A stretch of 64,000 bases of DNA from Bosea sp. RAC05. GTDB taxonomy: Bacteria; Pseudomonadota; Alphaproteobacteria; Rhizobiales; Beijerinckiaceae. Within the stretch, counting starts at the first letter, position 1, and every line of letters begins with the position of its first letter. The stretch spans positions 805,501 to 869,500 of the forward strand of contig NZ_CP016464.1 in the NCBI RefSeq assembly GCF_001713455.1, written 5' to 3'. The position numbers were made by a program, and so were the translations under genes. The notes below the pieces were generated by a model that saw only the letters and a list, made by a program, of their open reading frames with translations, was not told where the DNA came from and made no database searches. This document shows, piece by piece, positions 25,214-34,361 of this stretch.

Positions 25214-26623
25214 TCAGGCGGCTTCGGCCAGGCCGAGCATGGCCGGCCGCCGCTGCCGCCAGGGCGTGGCCTGCTCGAAGGCATGCGCCGCCTGCAGCAG
25301 AACCGCCTCGCCGAAGGGCCGCGCCGCGAGCTGGATCGAAACCGGCAGGCCATTGGGGCCGAAGCCCGAGGGGACGCAGATCGCCGGCATCCCCGTCAGG
25401 TTGAAGGCCATGGTGAAGTTCGGCTTGTCGAGATTGTCCCAGCGCGGCACCTGGTCGATCGGCGGCGCCTCGTCGGGATTGCCGGCGGTGAGCACCACGT
25501 CGACGCCGGCCATCGCCGCCGCCATTTCCGCGATCAGCTCGCGCCGGCGCCGCAGCGCCTGGACATAGTCCATGCCGGTGCAGAGCGCGGCGAAGACCAG
25601 GCGGTCGCGATAGCGCTGCCCGAACTTCTCCGGGTTCTTCAGCATCATCCGCTCATAGGCCGCGCCGCGCTCGACCGTCGAGATGAAGAAGCCGGCCGCA
25701 TTGTACTCCTGCATGGCCGAGAGCTTGATCTCGACGATCTCCGCGCCGAGGCTCTCATAGGTCGAAATCGCGGCGTCGATGCCGGCCTTGACCGCGGGAG
25801 CGACCGGCCTGTCGGTCTCGTGCCAGCGGCTGAGCACACCCACTTTCAGCCCCTTGGCCCCCTTGCCGAGCCCGGCGGTGTAGTCGGGCACCGGCCTGTT
25901 GGCACTGGCGGGATCGGCGGGGTCGTGACCGGCCAGCGCCTGCAGCATCAGCGCGCAGTCCTGCGTCGTCCAGGCCATCGGGCCGATATGGTCGAGCGAA
26001 TAGGCGGCCGGCGCGACGCCGGCGCGGCTGACCAGCCCATAGGTCGGCTTGAGGCCGACGATGCCGCACAGCGCCGCCGGGCCGCGGATCGAGCCGCCCG
26101 TATCGGTGCCGAGCCCGCCGAGCACGAGGCCGGCCGCAACCGCCGCCCCCGTGCCGCTCGAGGATCCCGCGGTGAAGCGCTGCGTATTCCACGGATTGCG
26201 CGAGGGCGGCCAGGGCAGGTCGAAGGACGGGCCGCCATCGGCGAATTCATGCGTGGTCAGCTTGCCCACCAGCACGGTGCCGGCGGCATCGAGCGCCGCG
26301 GCGCAGGTCGCGTCGGTCTCGGGGATATTGCCGATGTTGTGGGCGGACTGGCAGGTCGTCAGGATGCCCTTGGTGTCGATGATGTCCTTGAGACCGATCG
26401 GGATGCCGTGCAGCGGCGATGTCGGGCCCGAGGCCTTGATCTCGGCCTCCGCCTTCTTGGCGTCGGCCCGGGCGCGGTCCTCGGTCACGGTGACGAAGGC
26501 GTGCAGCTCCGGCTCGAAGGCCTTGATGCGGGCCAGGCACATCTCGGTCAGCTCGACCGGGGAGAGCTTGCCGGCTTTGATCAGGGCGGCGGCCTCGCTG
26601 ATGGTCAGGATGTCCGTGCTCAT
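25214..26623 (-). CDS. amidase-signature hydrolase 3
   Basis: A 469-residue amidase with triad Lys79 (IGLKDII), cis-Ser154 (AGSSSGTG) and Ser178 (DTGGSIRGPA). It shares GGPSFDLPWPPSRNPWN and KPTYGLVSRAG with amidases 2 and 4-6. The C-terminal core includes FNLTGMPAICVPSGF. Its ATG overlaps the stop of its small partner by one base (TGATG). It is the last gene of the long minus-strand unit that starts at the second binding protein. The substrate is unknown. Confidence 0.88.
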   Translation of the reverse strand: MSTDILTISEAAALIKAGKLSPVELTEMCLARIKAFEPELHAFVTVTEDRARADAKKAEAEIKASGPTSPLHGIPIGLKDIIDTKGILTTCQSAHNIGNIPETDATCAAALDAAGTVLVGKLTTHEFADGGPSFDLPWPPSRNPWNTQRFTAGSSSGTGAAVAAGLVLGGLGTDTGGSIRGPAALCGIVGLKPTYGLVSRAGVAPAAYSLDHIGPMAWTTQDCALMLQALAGHDPADPASANRPVPDYTAGLGKGAKGLKVGVLSRWHETDRPVAPAVKAGIDAAISTYESLGAEIVEIKLSAMQEYNAAGFFISTVERGAAYERMMLKNPEKFGQRYRDRLVFAALCTGMDYVQALRRRRELIAEMAAAMAGVDVVLTAGNPDEAPPIDQVPRWDNLDKPNFTMAFNLTGMPAICVPSGFGPNGLPVSIQLAARPFGEAVLLQAAHAFEQATPWRQRRPAMLGLAEAA

Positions 26624-26823
26624 CAGGCGCTCTCCTCGGTCGGGAAGCTGAAGACATGGGCCGGCTCGGCCATGTAGCTGCGCTCGCCGCGGATCCGGGC
26701 GGACATCTCGACGATGTAGCCATAGGCCTCGGCATATTCGGCGACCTGCTCGGGCGTCAGGGTGAAGCCGGCGCGCGCCAGGAAGGCGCTCATCTCGGCT
26801 TCGGATGCGATCGGTGTCGGCAT
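26623..26823 (-). CDS. AtzG-like small amidase partner 3
   Basis: A 66-residue protein with two predicted helices and a C-terminal RSYMAEPAHVFSF containing the EP-x3-F motif. The start at 26823 follows an aggaga ribosome site. It overlaps amidase 3, as GatC-type genes do with GatA. The RSY-x2-EP-x-H segment is shared with partners 4 and 5, which makes these three the closest group. Confidence 0.75.
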   Translation of the reverse strand: MPTPIASEAEMSAFLARAGFTLTPEQVAEYAEAYGYIVEMSARIRGERSYMAEPAHVFSFPTEESA

Positions 26824-26893
26824 GGCTGGCGGTTCTCCTGTGGCGCGGGTCGAATGCCCGCAGGCCTGCGGGCGGCGAAGGGCCGGGCTCCGG

Positions 26894-27772
26894 CTAGAGC
26901 GGAACCTGGCGACGCTTGCGGTGCTCGTCCTGGAAGATGAAGACGGTCGCGCCCATCACGATCGCGGCGCCGACCAGCGCCCAGCGGTCGGGAATCTCCT
27001 GGTAGGCGAGCCAGGCGAACAGCGCGATGAAGGGCAGGCGGGCGAAGTCGAAGGGCATCACGGTCGAGGCCGGCGCATTGCGCAAGGCCAGGAACAGCGT
27101 CAGCCGGCCGACGAACATCGCCACCGCCATCACCACCAGGAACAGCATGATGTCGAAGGACGGCGTCCGCCAGTAGAGCACGGCGGGGATCAGGCCGGTG
27201 ACCACCGGGATCAGGGTGGTGACGGCGACGATGCGGCTGGTGCTCTCGATCTGCGTCAGCCGCTTCGAGATCAGATAGCTCGACGCCATCGACAGGGTCG
27301 AGATCATCAGCGCGATCGTGCCGGCGTCGAGCGCGACGAAGCCCGGCCGCGAGATCACCATCACGCCCACGAAGCCGACCAGCACGGCCGCCCAGCGGCT
27401 GCGCGAGACGCTCTCGCCAAGCAGGACCCCGGCCAGAGCCGTCACGATGATCGGCGCGGCGAAGGTCATCGCCGTGGCCTTGGCCAGCGGCACATGGGCG
27501 AGCGCGTAAAACCAGGTCAGGTTCGAGACGCAGCCGACGGCGGTCATGATCGCGTAGAGCCGGCGCTTCTCGCGCCGGTCCGGAAGGCCCGCTTCGGACC
27601 GCAGCTGCGGCCAGACGAAGACGAGCATGATCAGATTGGCCAGGAAGCTGATCTGGAACGGATGCAGCTCGGTCGCGATCTGCCGGACCAGCGAATTGCC
27701 ACCCGCCAGGAAGGCCGTGCTCAGGATCATCCAGAGGATGCCGGCCTGGACGGTGTTGCGGGCCTCGGCCAT
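26894..27772 (-). CDS. EamA/DMT-type membrane carrier 3
   Basis: A 292-residue ten-segment carrier with two EamA repeats, the first containing MTFAAPIIVTALAGVLLGE. It lies between amidase 4 upstream and partner 3 downstream on the minus strand. It is a paralogue, not a duplicate, of the two other carriers in the window: the loops and termini differ. The C-terminal tail is basic (DEHRKRRQ). Transport of amide substrates or products is suggested only by location. Confidence 0.85.
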   Translation of the reverse strand: MAEARNTVQAGILWMILSTAFLAGGNSLVRQIATELHPFQISFLANLIMLVFVWPQLRSEAGLPDRREKRRLYAIMTAVGCVSNLTWFYALAHVPLAKATAMTFAAPIIVTALAGVLLGESVSRSRWAAVLVGFVGVMVISRPGFVALDAGTIALMISTLSMASSYLISKRLTQIESTSRIVAVTTLIPVVTGLIPAVLYWRTPSFDIMLFLVVMAVAMFVGRLTLFLALRNAPASTVMPFDFARLPFIALFAWLAYQEIPDRWALVGAAIVMGATVFIFQDEHRKRRQVPL

Positions 27773-27841
27773 GGCGGGGCGGGTTCCTCGGAGAGCTGGC
27801 AGGGGGAGACGGGCGGCCCCGGCGGGCCGCCCGGCAAAGGA

Positions 27842-29248
27842 TCAGGCGGCGAGCAGGGCCGGCCGGGTCGCACGCCACTGGGTCGCCTGCTCATAGGCGT
27901 GGCCGAGCTGGAACACGGTCGTCTCGGCGAAGGGGTGCCCGACGAGCTGGATCGCGACCGGCAGCCCCGTTCCCGGCTCGTAGCCGGCGCAGAGCGCCAG
28001 CGCCGGCAGGCCGGTCACGTTGAAGGGCATGGTGATCGAGGGCTTCTGGTACATCAGCCATTTCGGCACCTTGTCGATCGGCTGCGCCGGGAAGGGCGAA
28101 CCGGCCGTCAGCAGCACGTCGATGCCGATCATCGCCTCCGCCACCGCGGCGCAGAGCTCCTGCCGGCGCCGCAGCGCCTGGACATAATCGCCGCCGGTCA
28201 AAAGCCCGCCCATGCTGATCCGGTCGCGCGCGATCTCGCCATAGAGCTCCGGCGTCGCCCGCAGATCCGCCTCGTGGATCGCGAAGGCTTCCGACGACAT
28301 GATGATCAGCCCCACCGCGGCGAAATCCATCAGCGGCGGCAGCGTCACCTCCTTGATGACGCAGCCGAGCGATCTGTAGACCGCGATCGCCTGCTCGATC
28401 GCCGCCAGCACGGGCGGCGCCGCCTGATGGTCGGTCTCGTGGAAATGGCGGATCACGCCGATGGTCTTGCCCTTCACCGTTTCGTCGAGCTTTTCGGTGA
28501 AGTCTGGGACGGCCACATCGGCACAGGCCGGATCGAGCGGGTCATGACCCGCCATCGCCTGCAGCATCAGCGCCGCATCCTCGACCGTCCAGCACATCGG
28601 CCCGGCATGATCGAGCGATTGCGACAGCGGCAGGATGCCCCGGCGCGAGAGCAGCCCATAGGTCGGCTTGATGCCGGCCAGCCCGCACAGCGAGGACGGG
28701 CTGCGGATCGAGCCGCCGGTGTCCGAGCCGGTCGCGCCCAGCACCATCCCGGCCGCGACTGCCGCGCCCGAGCCGGACGAGGAGCCGCCTGTCGTGCGCG
28801 CCGGGTCCCAGGGGTTGCGGGCGGGCAGCGTGAAAAGGTCGAAGGAGGGGCCGCCGATCGCGAATTCGAAAGTCCCGAGCTTGCCGGTGATGACCGCGCC
28901 GCTCTCGCGCAGCTTCGTCACGGTAAAGGCGTCCTCGGTCGGCACGCGACTCTTCAGCAGGTTGGAATGGGCCGTCGTCGCCACGCCGGCCGTGTCGTAG
29001 ATGTCCTTCAGCCCGACCGGGATGCCGTGCATCGGGCCGCGCGGCCCGCTTGTCCCGATCTCGACTTCGGCCGCCTCTGCCGCCTCCAGCGCCAGCTCCG
29101 GCGTGAAGGCGACATAGGTGCTCAAGGTCGCGTCGAGCGCCTCGGTTCGCGCGATGCAGGCCTTCGTCAGCTCGACCGGCGAGAGCTTGCGCTCCGCGAT
29201 CAGCGTCGAGGCCTCGCGGATGGTCAGCAGCGTGAGATCGCCGGTCAT
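27842..29248 (-). CDS. amidase-signature hydrolase 4
   Basis: A 468-residue amidase with Lys81 (VGLKDIY), cis-Ser156 (GGSSSGSG) and Ser180 (DTGGSIRSPS). The start at 29248 is chosen because it lies one base after the partner stop and gives the same N-terminus length as its paralogues; an upstream in-frame ATG at 29314 would run back into the partner gene. A variant FDLFTLPARNPWD replaces the FDLPWPP segment of its relatives, a possible substrate-pocket difference. Confidence 0.87.
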   Translation of the reverse strand: MTGDLTLLTIREASTLIAERKLSPVELTKACIARTEALDATLSTYVAFTPELALEAAEAAEVEIGTSGPRGPMHGIPVGLKDIYDTAGVATTAHSNLLKSRVPTEDAFTVTKLRESGAVITGKLGTFEFAIGGPSFDLFTLPARNPWDPARTTGGSSSGSGAAVAAGMVLGATGSDTGGSIRSPSSLCGLAGIKPTYGLLSRRGILPLSQSLDHAGPMCWTVEDAALMLQAMAGHDPLDPACADVAVPDFTEKLDETVKGKTIGVIRHFHETDHQAAPPVLAAIEQAIAVYRSLGCVIKEVTLPPLMDFAAVGLIIMSSEAFAIHEADLRATPELYGEIARDRISMGGLLTGGDYVQALRRRQELCAAVAEAMIGIDVLLTAGSPFPAQPIDKVPKWLMYQKPSITMPFNVTGLPALALCAGYEPGTGLPVAIQLVGHPFAETTVFQLGHAYEQATQWRATRPALLAA

Positions 29249-29249
29249 C

Positions 29250-29438
29250 TCAGCGGCCCGCCGGTGAAAAAATATGAGCCGGCTCGGCATCGTAGCCGCG
29301 GGGCTTGCGCACACGCTCCCGCATCGCCTGCAGCAGCATGTAGGCGCTGCGCATCTCGTCCATATGCTCGGGCTTGACGCGGATGCCGGCCCGGTCGAGC
29401 AGCACCTGGAAGGCTTCGGTCGAGATGGTCTCGCTCAT
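29250..29438 (-). CDS. AtzG-like small amidase partner 4
   Basis: A 62-residue helical protein ending in RGYDAEPAHIFSPAGR, with the EP-x3-F motif. The ATG at 29438 is preceded by ggag at six bases; a GTG at 29450 is in frame but overlaps that ribosome site. It ends one base before amidase 4. Its AGIRVKPEHMDEMRSAY segment resembles the AGFTLTPEQVAEYAEAY of partner 3. Confidence 0.75.
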   Translation of the reverse strand: MSETISTEAFQVLLDRAGIRVKPEHMDEMRSAYMLLQAMRERVRKPRGYDAEPAHIFSPAGR

Positions 29439-29471
29439 GATCGTCTCCACGAATGGGGGATAGGCACCGGG

Positions 29472-30890
29472 TCACTCGGCGGCGAGCGCCTGCTGCGCCC
29501 ATGGTGCCGGGCGCAGGTCGCGAAAGGCGGTGGCCTTCTCGAAGGCGCTGCCGACGCGCAGCACGAGATCGTCCTGGAAGGGCCGCCCGACGATCTGCAT
29601 GGCCAAGGGCAGCCCCGCCGCCGAGAATCCGGAACAGACCGACAGCGCCGGCGAGCCGGTCAGGTTGAAGACGCGGGTGAAGGAGGGCCGCGCCCGCGAC
29701 ATCATGTTGCCGAGGTCGCCGAGCTTGGGTGCGACGCCTGGCATGGTCGGACAGATCAGCACGTCGACCGTTTCGAACACGGTCGCGATCTCGGCGATCA
29801 GGCGGCCGCGCTCGCGCAGCGCGTTGACATAGTCGCAGGCCCGCACGAAGGCGCCCATCATGATGCGCTGGCGGGCGAGTTCGCCATAGAGTTCCGGCGT
29901 CGCCTTCAGCGTCTCCTCATGGAAGGCGAAGGCCTCCGAGCGCGAGATCAGCGTCGCCGCGTCGCCATAGGCCGACAGCGGCGAGAGCGTCACGTCCACC
30001 ACCTCGCAGCCCAGCTCCCGGAAGGTCACCAGCGCCGCCTCGATGCCGGCCTTGATCTCGGGGTCGGTCTCGGCGTCGCTCTCGAAGAAATGCCGGATGA
30101 CGCCGATGCGCAGCCCCTTCACGTCCTTCTGGAGGGAGCCGGCGAAATCGGGCTTGGCGACGTCGGCGCTGCCGGGGTCGAGCGGGTCGTGCTGCGCCAG
30201 CACCTCCATCATCAGCGCGCAATCCTCGCTGGTCCAGCACATCGGCCCGCCATGGTCGAGGCTGAAGGAGAGCGGCAGGATGCCCCGGCGGCTGACCAGC
30301 CCATAGGTCGGCTTCAGGCCGGAAATCCCACACCAGGCGGCCGGCCCGCGGATCGAGCCGCCGGTGTCGGTGCCCATCGAGCCCATGGCGAGCCCGGCCG
30401 CGATCGCCGCGCCCGAGCCTGAGGAGGAGCCGGCCGGATCATGGGCGAGGTTCCACGGGTTCTTTGCCGGCGGCCAGGGCAGGTCGAAGGAGGTGCCGCC
30501 GATCGCGAACTCCCAGGTCGAGAGCTTGCCGAGCAGGATGGTGCCGGCCTCCGCCAGAAGCCGCGTCGTCGTCGCGTCCTCCTCCGGAACATGGTCCTTG
30601 TAGAGAGCGGAATGGCCGGTCGTGGCGATGCCCTTGGTGTTGTAGATGTCCTTCAGCCCGATCGGCACGCCATGCAGCGGCCCCTTGTAGCCGCCCTTCA
30701 TGATCTCGCCCTCCGCCTTGCGCGCGGCCGCCATGGCCTGCTCGGGCAGCACGCGGAGATAGGCGTTGAGCTGCCCGTCGAAGGCGTCGATCCGGGAAAG
30801 GTAGGACGCGGTCAGTTCGACCGGGGAGAGTTTCTTCGCCTTCAGCAGCGGAGCGGCCTCGGCGATGGTCAAATCGTGCAGCGCGGTCAT
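29472..30890 (-). CDS. amidase-signature hydrolase 5
   Basis: A 472-residue amidase with Lys80 (IGLKDIY), cis-Ser155 (AGSSSGSG) and Ser179 (DTGGSIRGPA). The start at 30890 is preceded by a gaggg ribosome site; an in-frame ATG at 30902 overlaps the partner stop (ATGA) and is also possible. It shares GGTSFDLPWPPAKNPWN and SGLKPTYGLVSRRG with its paralogues. It lies between partner 5 and partner 4 in a chain of partner-amidase pairs. The substrate is unknown. Confidence 0.87.
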   Translation of the reverse strand: MTALHDLTIAEAAPLLKAKKLSPVELTASYLSRIDAFDGQLNAYLRVLPEQAMAAARKAEGEIMKGGYKGPLHGVPIGLKDIYNTKGIATTGHSALYKDHVPEEDATTTRLLAEAGTILLGKLSTWEFAIGGTSFDLPWPPAKNPWNLAHDPAGSSSGSGAAIAAGLAMGSMGTDTGGSIRGPAAWCGISGLKPTYGLVSRRGILPLSFSLDHGGPMCWTSEDCALMMEVLAQHDPLDPGSADVAKPDFAGSLQKDVKGLRIGVIRHFFESDAETDPEIKAGIEAALVTFRELGCEVVDVTLSPLSAYGDAATLISRSEAFAFHEETLKATPELYGELARQRIMMGAFVRACDYVNALRERGRLIAEIATVFETVDVLICPTMPGVAPKLGDLGNMMSRARPSFTRVFNLTGSPALSVCSGFSAAGLPLAMQIVGRPFQDDLVLRVGSAFEKATAFRDLRPAPWAQQALAAE

Positions 30891-30898
30891 GGCGGCCC

Positions 30899-31090
30899 TC
30901 ATTTGGTCCAGAGCCGGAGCGCGTGGACCGGCTCCTGCAGATAGCTGCGCTTGACGCGGATGTTGCGGGCGGCGGCTTCGAGATCGGCGGCCGCTCCTTT
31001 CAGGAACTCCAGCGTCTCCGGGCCGACTTTCAGGCCGTATTCGGCGAGCTTGGCCTCGATCGGGATCGGCGTGGCGGGCGTGTCGGTCAT
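30899..31090 (-). CDS. AtzG-like small amidase partner 5
   Basis: A 63-residue protein with the same two-helix layout as the other partners and a C-terminal RSYLQEPVHALRL. Here the EP motif is kept but the Phe position is Leu. A ggagg ribosome site precedes the start. It lies between amidase 6 upstream and amidase 5 downstream, and its position before amidase 5 matches the usual pair order. Confidence 0.72.
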   Translation of the reverse strand: MTDTPATPIPIEAKLAEYGLKVGPETLEFLKGAAADLEAAARNIRVKRSYLQEPVHALRLWTK

Positions 31091-31127
31091 GGCGGCCTCC
31101 GGGACGCGGCTGAAAGGAGAGGGTCGG

Positions 31128-32552
31128 TTATTCGGCGGCGAGGCTCATCGGCGCGGCGGCCTCCAGGGCAGGCCGCCGTTCCCGCCAGGCGGTCGCGGCC
31201 TCATAGGCCTGTGCCGCGCGGTAGATCGTCGCCTCGCCGAAGGCATGGCCGGCGATCTGGACCGAGAGCGGCAGGCCGGAGGCCGAGAAGCCGCAGCACA
31301 TCGTCAGCGAGGGCATGCCGGTGACGTTGAAGGGGATGGTCAGCGGCGGCTTGCTGAACAGGCCGAATTTCGGGATCTCGGTGATGACCGGGGCGGGCGT
31401 CGCGGTCGCCGCGCAGACGATGATGTCGAAGCGCGCCATCGTCTTCGCGACAGCCGCGACCAGTTCCGTGCGCATCCGCAACGCCTGGACATAGTCGCTG
31501 GCGTCGATCAGCCCGGCCAGCAGCAGCCGGTCGCGCAGGATCTCGCCATAGAGATCCGGCCTCGCCTGGATGTTGGGCTCATGGATGGCGAAAGCTTCGG
31601 AGAGCAGGATCATCATCCCGCAGGCGGCGAAATCGGCCAGCGGCGGCAGCGTCACCTCCTCGACCGTGGCGCCGAGATTCGCCAGCGTCGTGGCCACCCC
31701 GGCGACCGCGCCTTGCACCTCGTCCGTGGCCTCCGCCTGCGCCCCGAGCGAGGGGATATAGCCGACGCGCAGGCCCTTCACGCCGGCGCCCAGCAGCGCC
31801 TCGGGCGTCGGATCGGGCCGGTCGGCGCTGGCGGGGTCGAGCCGGTCATGGCCGGCGAGAACCTTCATGAGGAGGGCGTTGTCTTCGACCGTCCAGGTCA
31901 TCGGGCCGATATGGTCGAGGCTCTGCGAGAGCGGCAGCACGCCGCGCCGCGAGACCAGCCCATAGGTCGGCTTCATCCCGACGATGCCGCAGAAGGCGGC
32001 CGGCAGGCGGATCGAGCCGCCGGTGTCGGTGCCGAGCGCCGCCGGCACATAACCCGCCGCCACCGCGGCGCCTGAACCTGAGGACGAGCCGCCGGTGAAA
32101 TGCGCGAGGTTCCAGGGGTTTCGCGCCGGCGGGAAGGGCAGGTCGAAGGACGGCCCGCCCATGGCGAATTCATGGGTCGCGAGCTTGCCGAGGATGACGG
32201 CGCCCGCCGCCTTCAGTTTCTGCGTGACGAAGGCGTCGTCGGTCGCCCAGTTGTCGATGAGCTGGTGCGAATGGGCGGTGGTGCGCACGCCCTTGAGGTC
32301 GATGATGTCCTTCAGCCCGACGGGGACGCCATGCAGCGGCCCGCGGCTGATCCCGGCCATGACCTCGGCTTCCGCCTTCTTGGCCTGGGCGAGGGCGAGG
32401 TCGGCGGTCACCTCGATGAAGGCATGGGTCATCCCGTCGAGCGCCGCGACGCGGGCGATCAGCGCCTTCGTCAGCTCGACCGGGGAGACGCTCCTGGCCG
32501 CGATCCCCTTGGCCAGTTCTGAGACGGTCATGAAATGCAGCGGAGCGGACAT
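31128..32552 (-). CDS. amidase-signature hydrolase 6
   Basis: A 474-residue amidase with Lys81 (VGLKDII), cis-Ser156 (GGSSSGSG) and Ser180 (DTGGSIRLPA). The start at 32552 has a ggagg ribosome site eight bases upstream. It is the only one of the six with no small partner directly before it; the preceding gene is the second binding protein, 99 bases away. It may act alone, or share a partner with amidase 5. Otherwise it is a standard member of the paralogous set. Confidence 0.87.
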   Translation of the reverse strand: MSAPLHFMTVSELAKGIAARSVSPVELTKALIARVAALDGMTHAFIEVTADLALAQAKKAEAEVMAGISRGPLHGVPVGLKDIIDLKGVRTTAHSHQLIDNWATDDAFVTQKLKAAGAVILGKLATHEFAMGGPSFDLPFPPARNPWNLAHFTGGSSSGSGAAVAAGYVPAALGTDTGGSIRLPAAFCGIVGMKPTYGLVSRRGVLPLSQSLDHIGPMTWTVEDNALLMKVLAGHDRLDPASADRPDPTPEALLGAGVKGLRVGYIPSLGAQAEATDEVQGAVAGVATTLANLGATVEEVTLPPLADFAACGMMILLSEAFAIHEPNIQARPDLYGEILRDRLLLAGLIDASDYVQALRMRTELVAAVAKTMARFDIIVCAATATPAPVITEIPKFGLFSKPPLTIPFNVTGMPSLTMCCGFSASGLPLSVQIAGHAFGEATIYRAAQAYEAATAWRERRPALEAAAPMSLAAE

Positions 32553-32651
32553 GGCATGGGCCTCCTGACGGCGCCGACGGGCGGCGGGATCGAGCAAAGG
32601 GGTGGCGGCGGGGGCGGGCCGGGGAGGAGACCGCCCCCGCGCCGGTGACGA

Positions 32652-34283
32652 TCAGTCGAGGCTGATCGTCACGAAGTCCTGCATCCAGCTCTGGGCCGGC
32701 ACGAAGCCCTTGACCTTGGGCGACATCGCCCGCGGGTTCAGGTCGTGGACGATGAAGAGCCGGCCGGCCTGCTCGCTGACGATCTCGTGCAGCCGCGTGA
32801 ACATGGCGAGCGACTTCTCCGGCTCGAAGGTGTTCATCGCCTTCTCAGCCAGCTCGTCGAACTCCTTGTTCTCGAACCAGCCCCAGTTCAGCCCGCCGGG
32901 GGCCCGTCGCGCGGTCGAGAAATGGCTGATCATGCCGGAGACGGGGTCGACCGAGCCGAGCGAGATATTGATCGCGTCATAGGTCGGCGCGCGCTCCCAG
33001 CCCTTGAAGAACAGGTCGAGCAGGGCGTTCCAGTCGAGCACCTCGAACTTGACCCGGAAGCCGACCGCTTCGAGCTGCGCCTTGACCAGCTCGTTCATCG
33101 GCAGCGGCTGCATCTGGCCCGAGCCGGAGGTCGAGATGCCGACCGTGATGGCGCAGGGGTAGCAGCCGGCCTCCTTGAGCAGCGCGGTCGCCTTCTTGGG
33201 ATCGTAGGGATAGGTCTTCGGCTTGCCGTAGATCGCCTGGTACGGGGTGAACAGCGCCTCGCTCGCCTCGGCGATGCCGCCGAGCATCTCGACCATCTCC
33301 TTGCGGTCCATCGCATGGTTGGCCGCCTGGCGGACCTTGATGTCCTTGAAGGCGCCGCGCTGGAAATTGAACTGGTAGTGCCAGTTGTGCGGATAGGTCA
33401 GCGTCGTCACGCGCATGCCCGCTGCCTTCAGCCGCGGCAGCGTGTCGGGCGAGGGGGCCTCGATGAAATCGACCTGGCCCGAGAGCAGAGCCGCGGCCCG
33501 CGTCGTCGCCTCCGGCATCGGGATCAGCACCATCCGGTCGTGCTTGGGCGTGCGGGCCGGGTTCCAGTAATCTGCGTTGCGCACCAGCTCGAGCCGCTCG
33601 CGCGGCACGACCGAGCCGAACTTGTAGGGACCCGACCCCTGCGGCGAGAGCGCAAAGACCTTGTAGTCATAGCCCGCCTTCTCCAGCGCGCATTTCGAGA
33701 TCACAAACCAGACGGCCATGTTGTAGGGGAAGACCGACTCCGGGACCTTGGTGTCGACGGCGATGGTGTAGTCGTCGATCTTGACGGCGCCGGCGACGTT
33801 GACCGTGCGCGAGCGGTTGCGCGCGAAATGGACGGGATTGAACTGCGGCACCTTGTCGTCGGTGATGCGCGCGATGTTCCAGAGCGCGGCTTCCGCGTTC
33901 CAGGGGCAGCCATCGTGGAACTTCACGTCGCGCCGCAGCTCGAAGATCCAGCGCTTGTTGTTGGTGGGATCGGGATACCATTTCGAGGCGAGCCCCGCGG
34001 TCGGCACCGCCTCGCGGTCCGAGCGCGTCAGGTCCCAGTTCAGGAAGCTGTCATAGAGCGAGAAGCCGACGAAGCGCTGGCCTTCCGCGCCCTGGTCGGG
34101 ATGGCCGGTCCAGTCGGGAATGTCGCCGGCGGTCATCGCGACGCGCAGGACCTTTTCCTGGGCGAGCGCCGGGGCGGAGGGCGCCAGCGTGAGCGTGGCG
34201 CCGATGGCGAGCGCGGAAAGTGCCGCCGACACCCGGCAGGCGAGGTGGGAACGGAGCGTTGGGATGGAAGCCGGGAACCGCAT
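32652..34283 (-). CDS. ABC transporter substrate-binding protein 2 (family 5)
   Basis: A 543-residue periplasmic binding protein, paralogous to the one at 14614 along its whole length (VLRVAMTAGDIPDWTGHPDQ; SGSGQMQPLPMNELVK; PHNWHYQFNF). A signal peptide ends near PALAQ. The start at 34283 follows ggagg at six bases. It heads a nine-gene minus-strand unit of amidases but has no permease or ATPase genes of its own, so it probably delivers a different ligand to the single transporter encoded at 16324-20407. Confidence 0.92.
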   Translation of the reverse strand: MRFPASIPTLRSHLACRVSAALSALAIGATLTLAPSAPALAQEKVLRVAMTAGDIPDWTGHPDQGAEGQRFVGFSLYDSFLNWDLTRSDREAVPTAGLASKWYPDPTNNKRWIFELRRDVKFHDGCPWNAEAALWNIARITDDKVPQFNPVHFARNRSRTVNVAGAVKIDDYTIAVDTKVPESVFPYNMAVWFVISKCALEKAGYDYKVFALSPQGSGPYKFGSVVPRERLELVRNADYWNPARTPKHDRMVLIPMPEATTRAAALLSGQVDFIEAPSPDTLPRLKAAGMRVTTLTYPHNWHYQFNFQRGAFKDIKVRQAANHAMDRKEMVEMLGGIAEASEALFTPYQAIYGKPKTYPYDPKKATALLKEAGCYPCAITVGISTSGSGQMQPLPMNELVKAQLEAVGFRVKFEVLDWNALLDLFFKGWERAPTYDAINISLGSVDPVSGMISHFSTARRAPGGLNWGWFENKEFDELAEKAMNTFEPEKSLAMFTRLHEIVSEQAGRLFIVHDLNPRAMSPKVKGFVPAQSWMQDFVTISLD

Positions 34284-34361
34284 GCGAAACCTCCGGGCAG
34301 GATGGATGAGCCGCGAGGCGGCCTGATCCGGGCTCTGCAATGCGCGTGCCAAGGCGGCTTG

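Noticed and set aside
5931..32552. Amidases plus small proteins as a GatCAB tRNA amidotransferase
   Set aside because: No GatB-like gene is present, there are six divergent amidase copies, and the context is catabolic with transporters and a GntR regulator.
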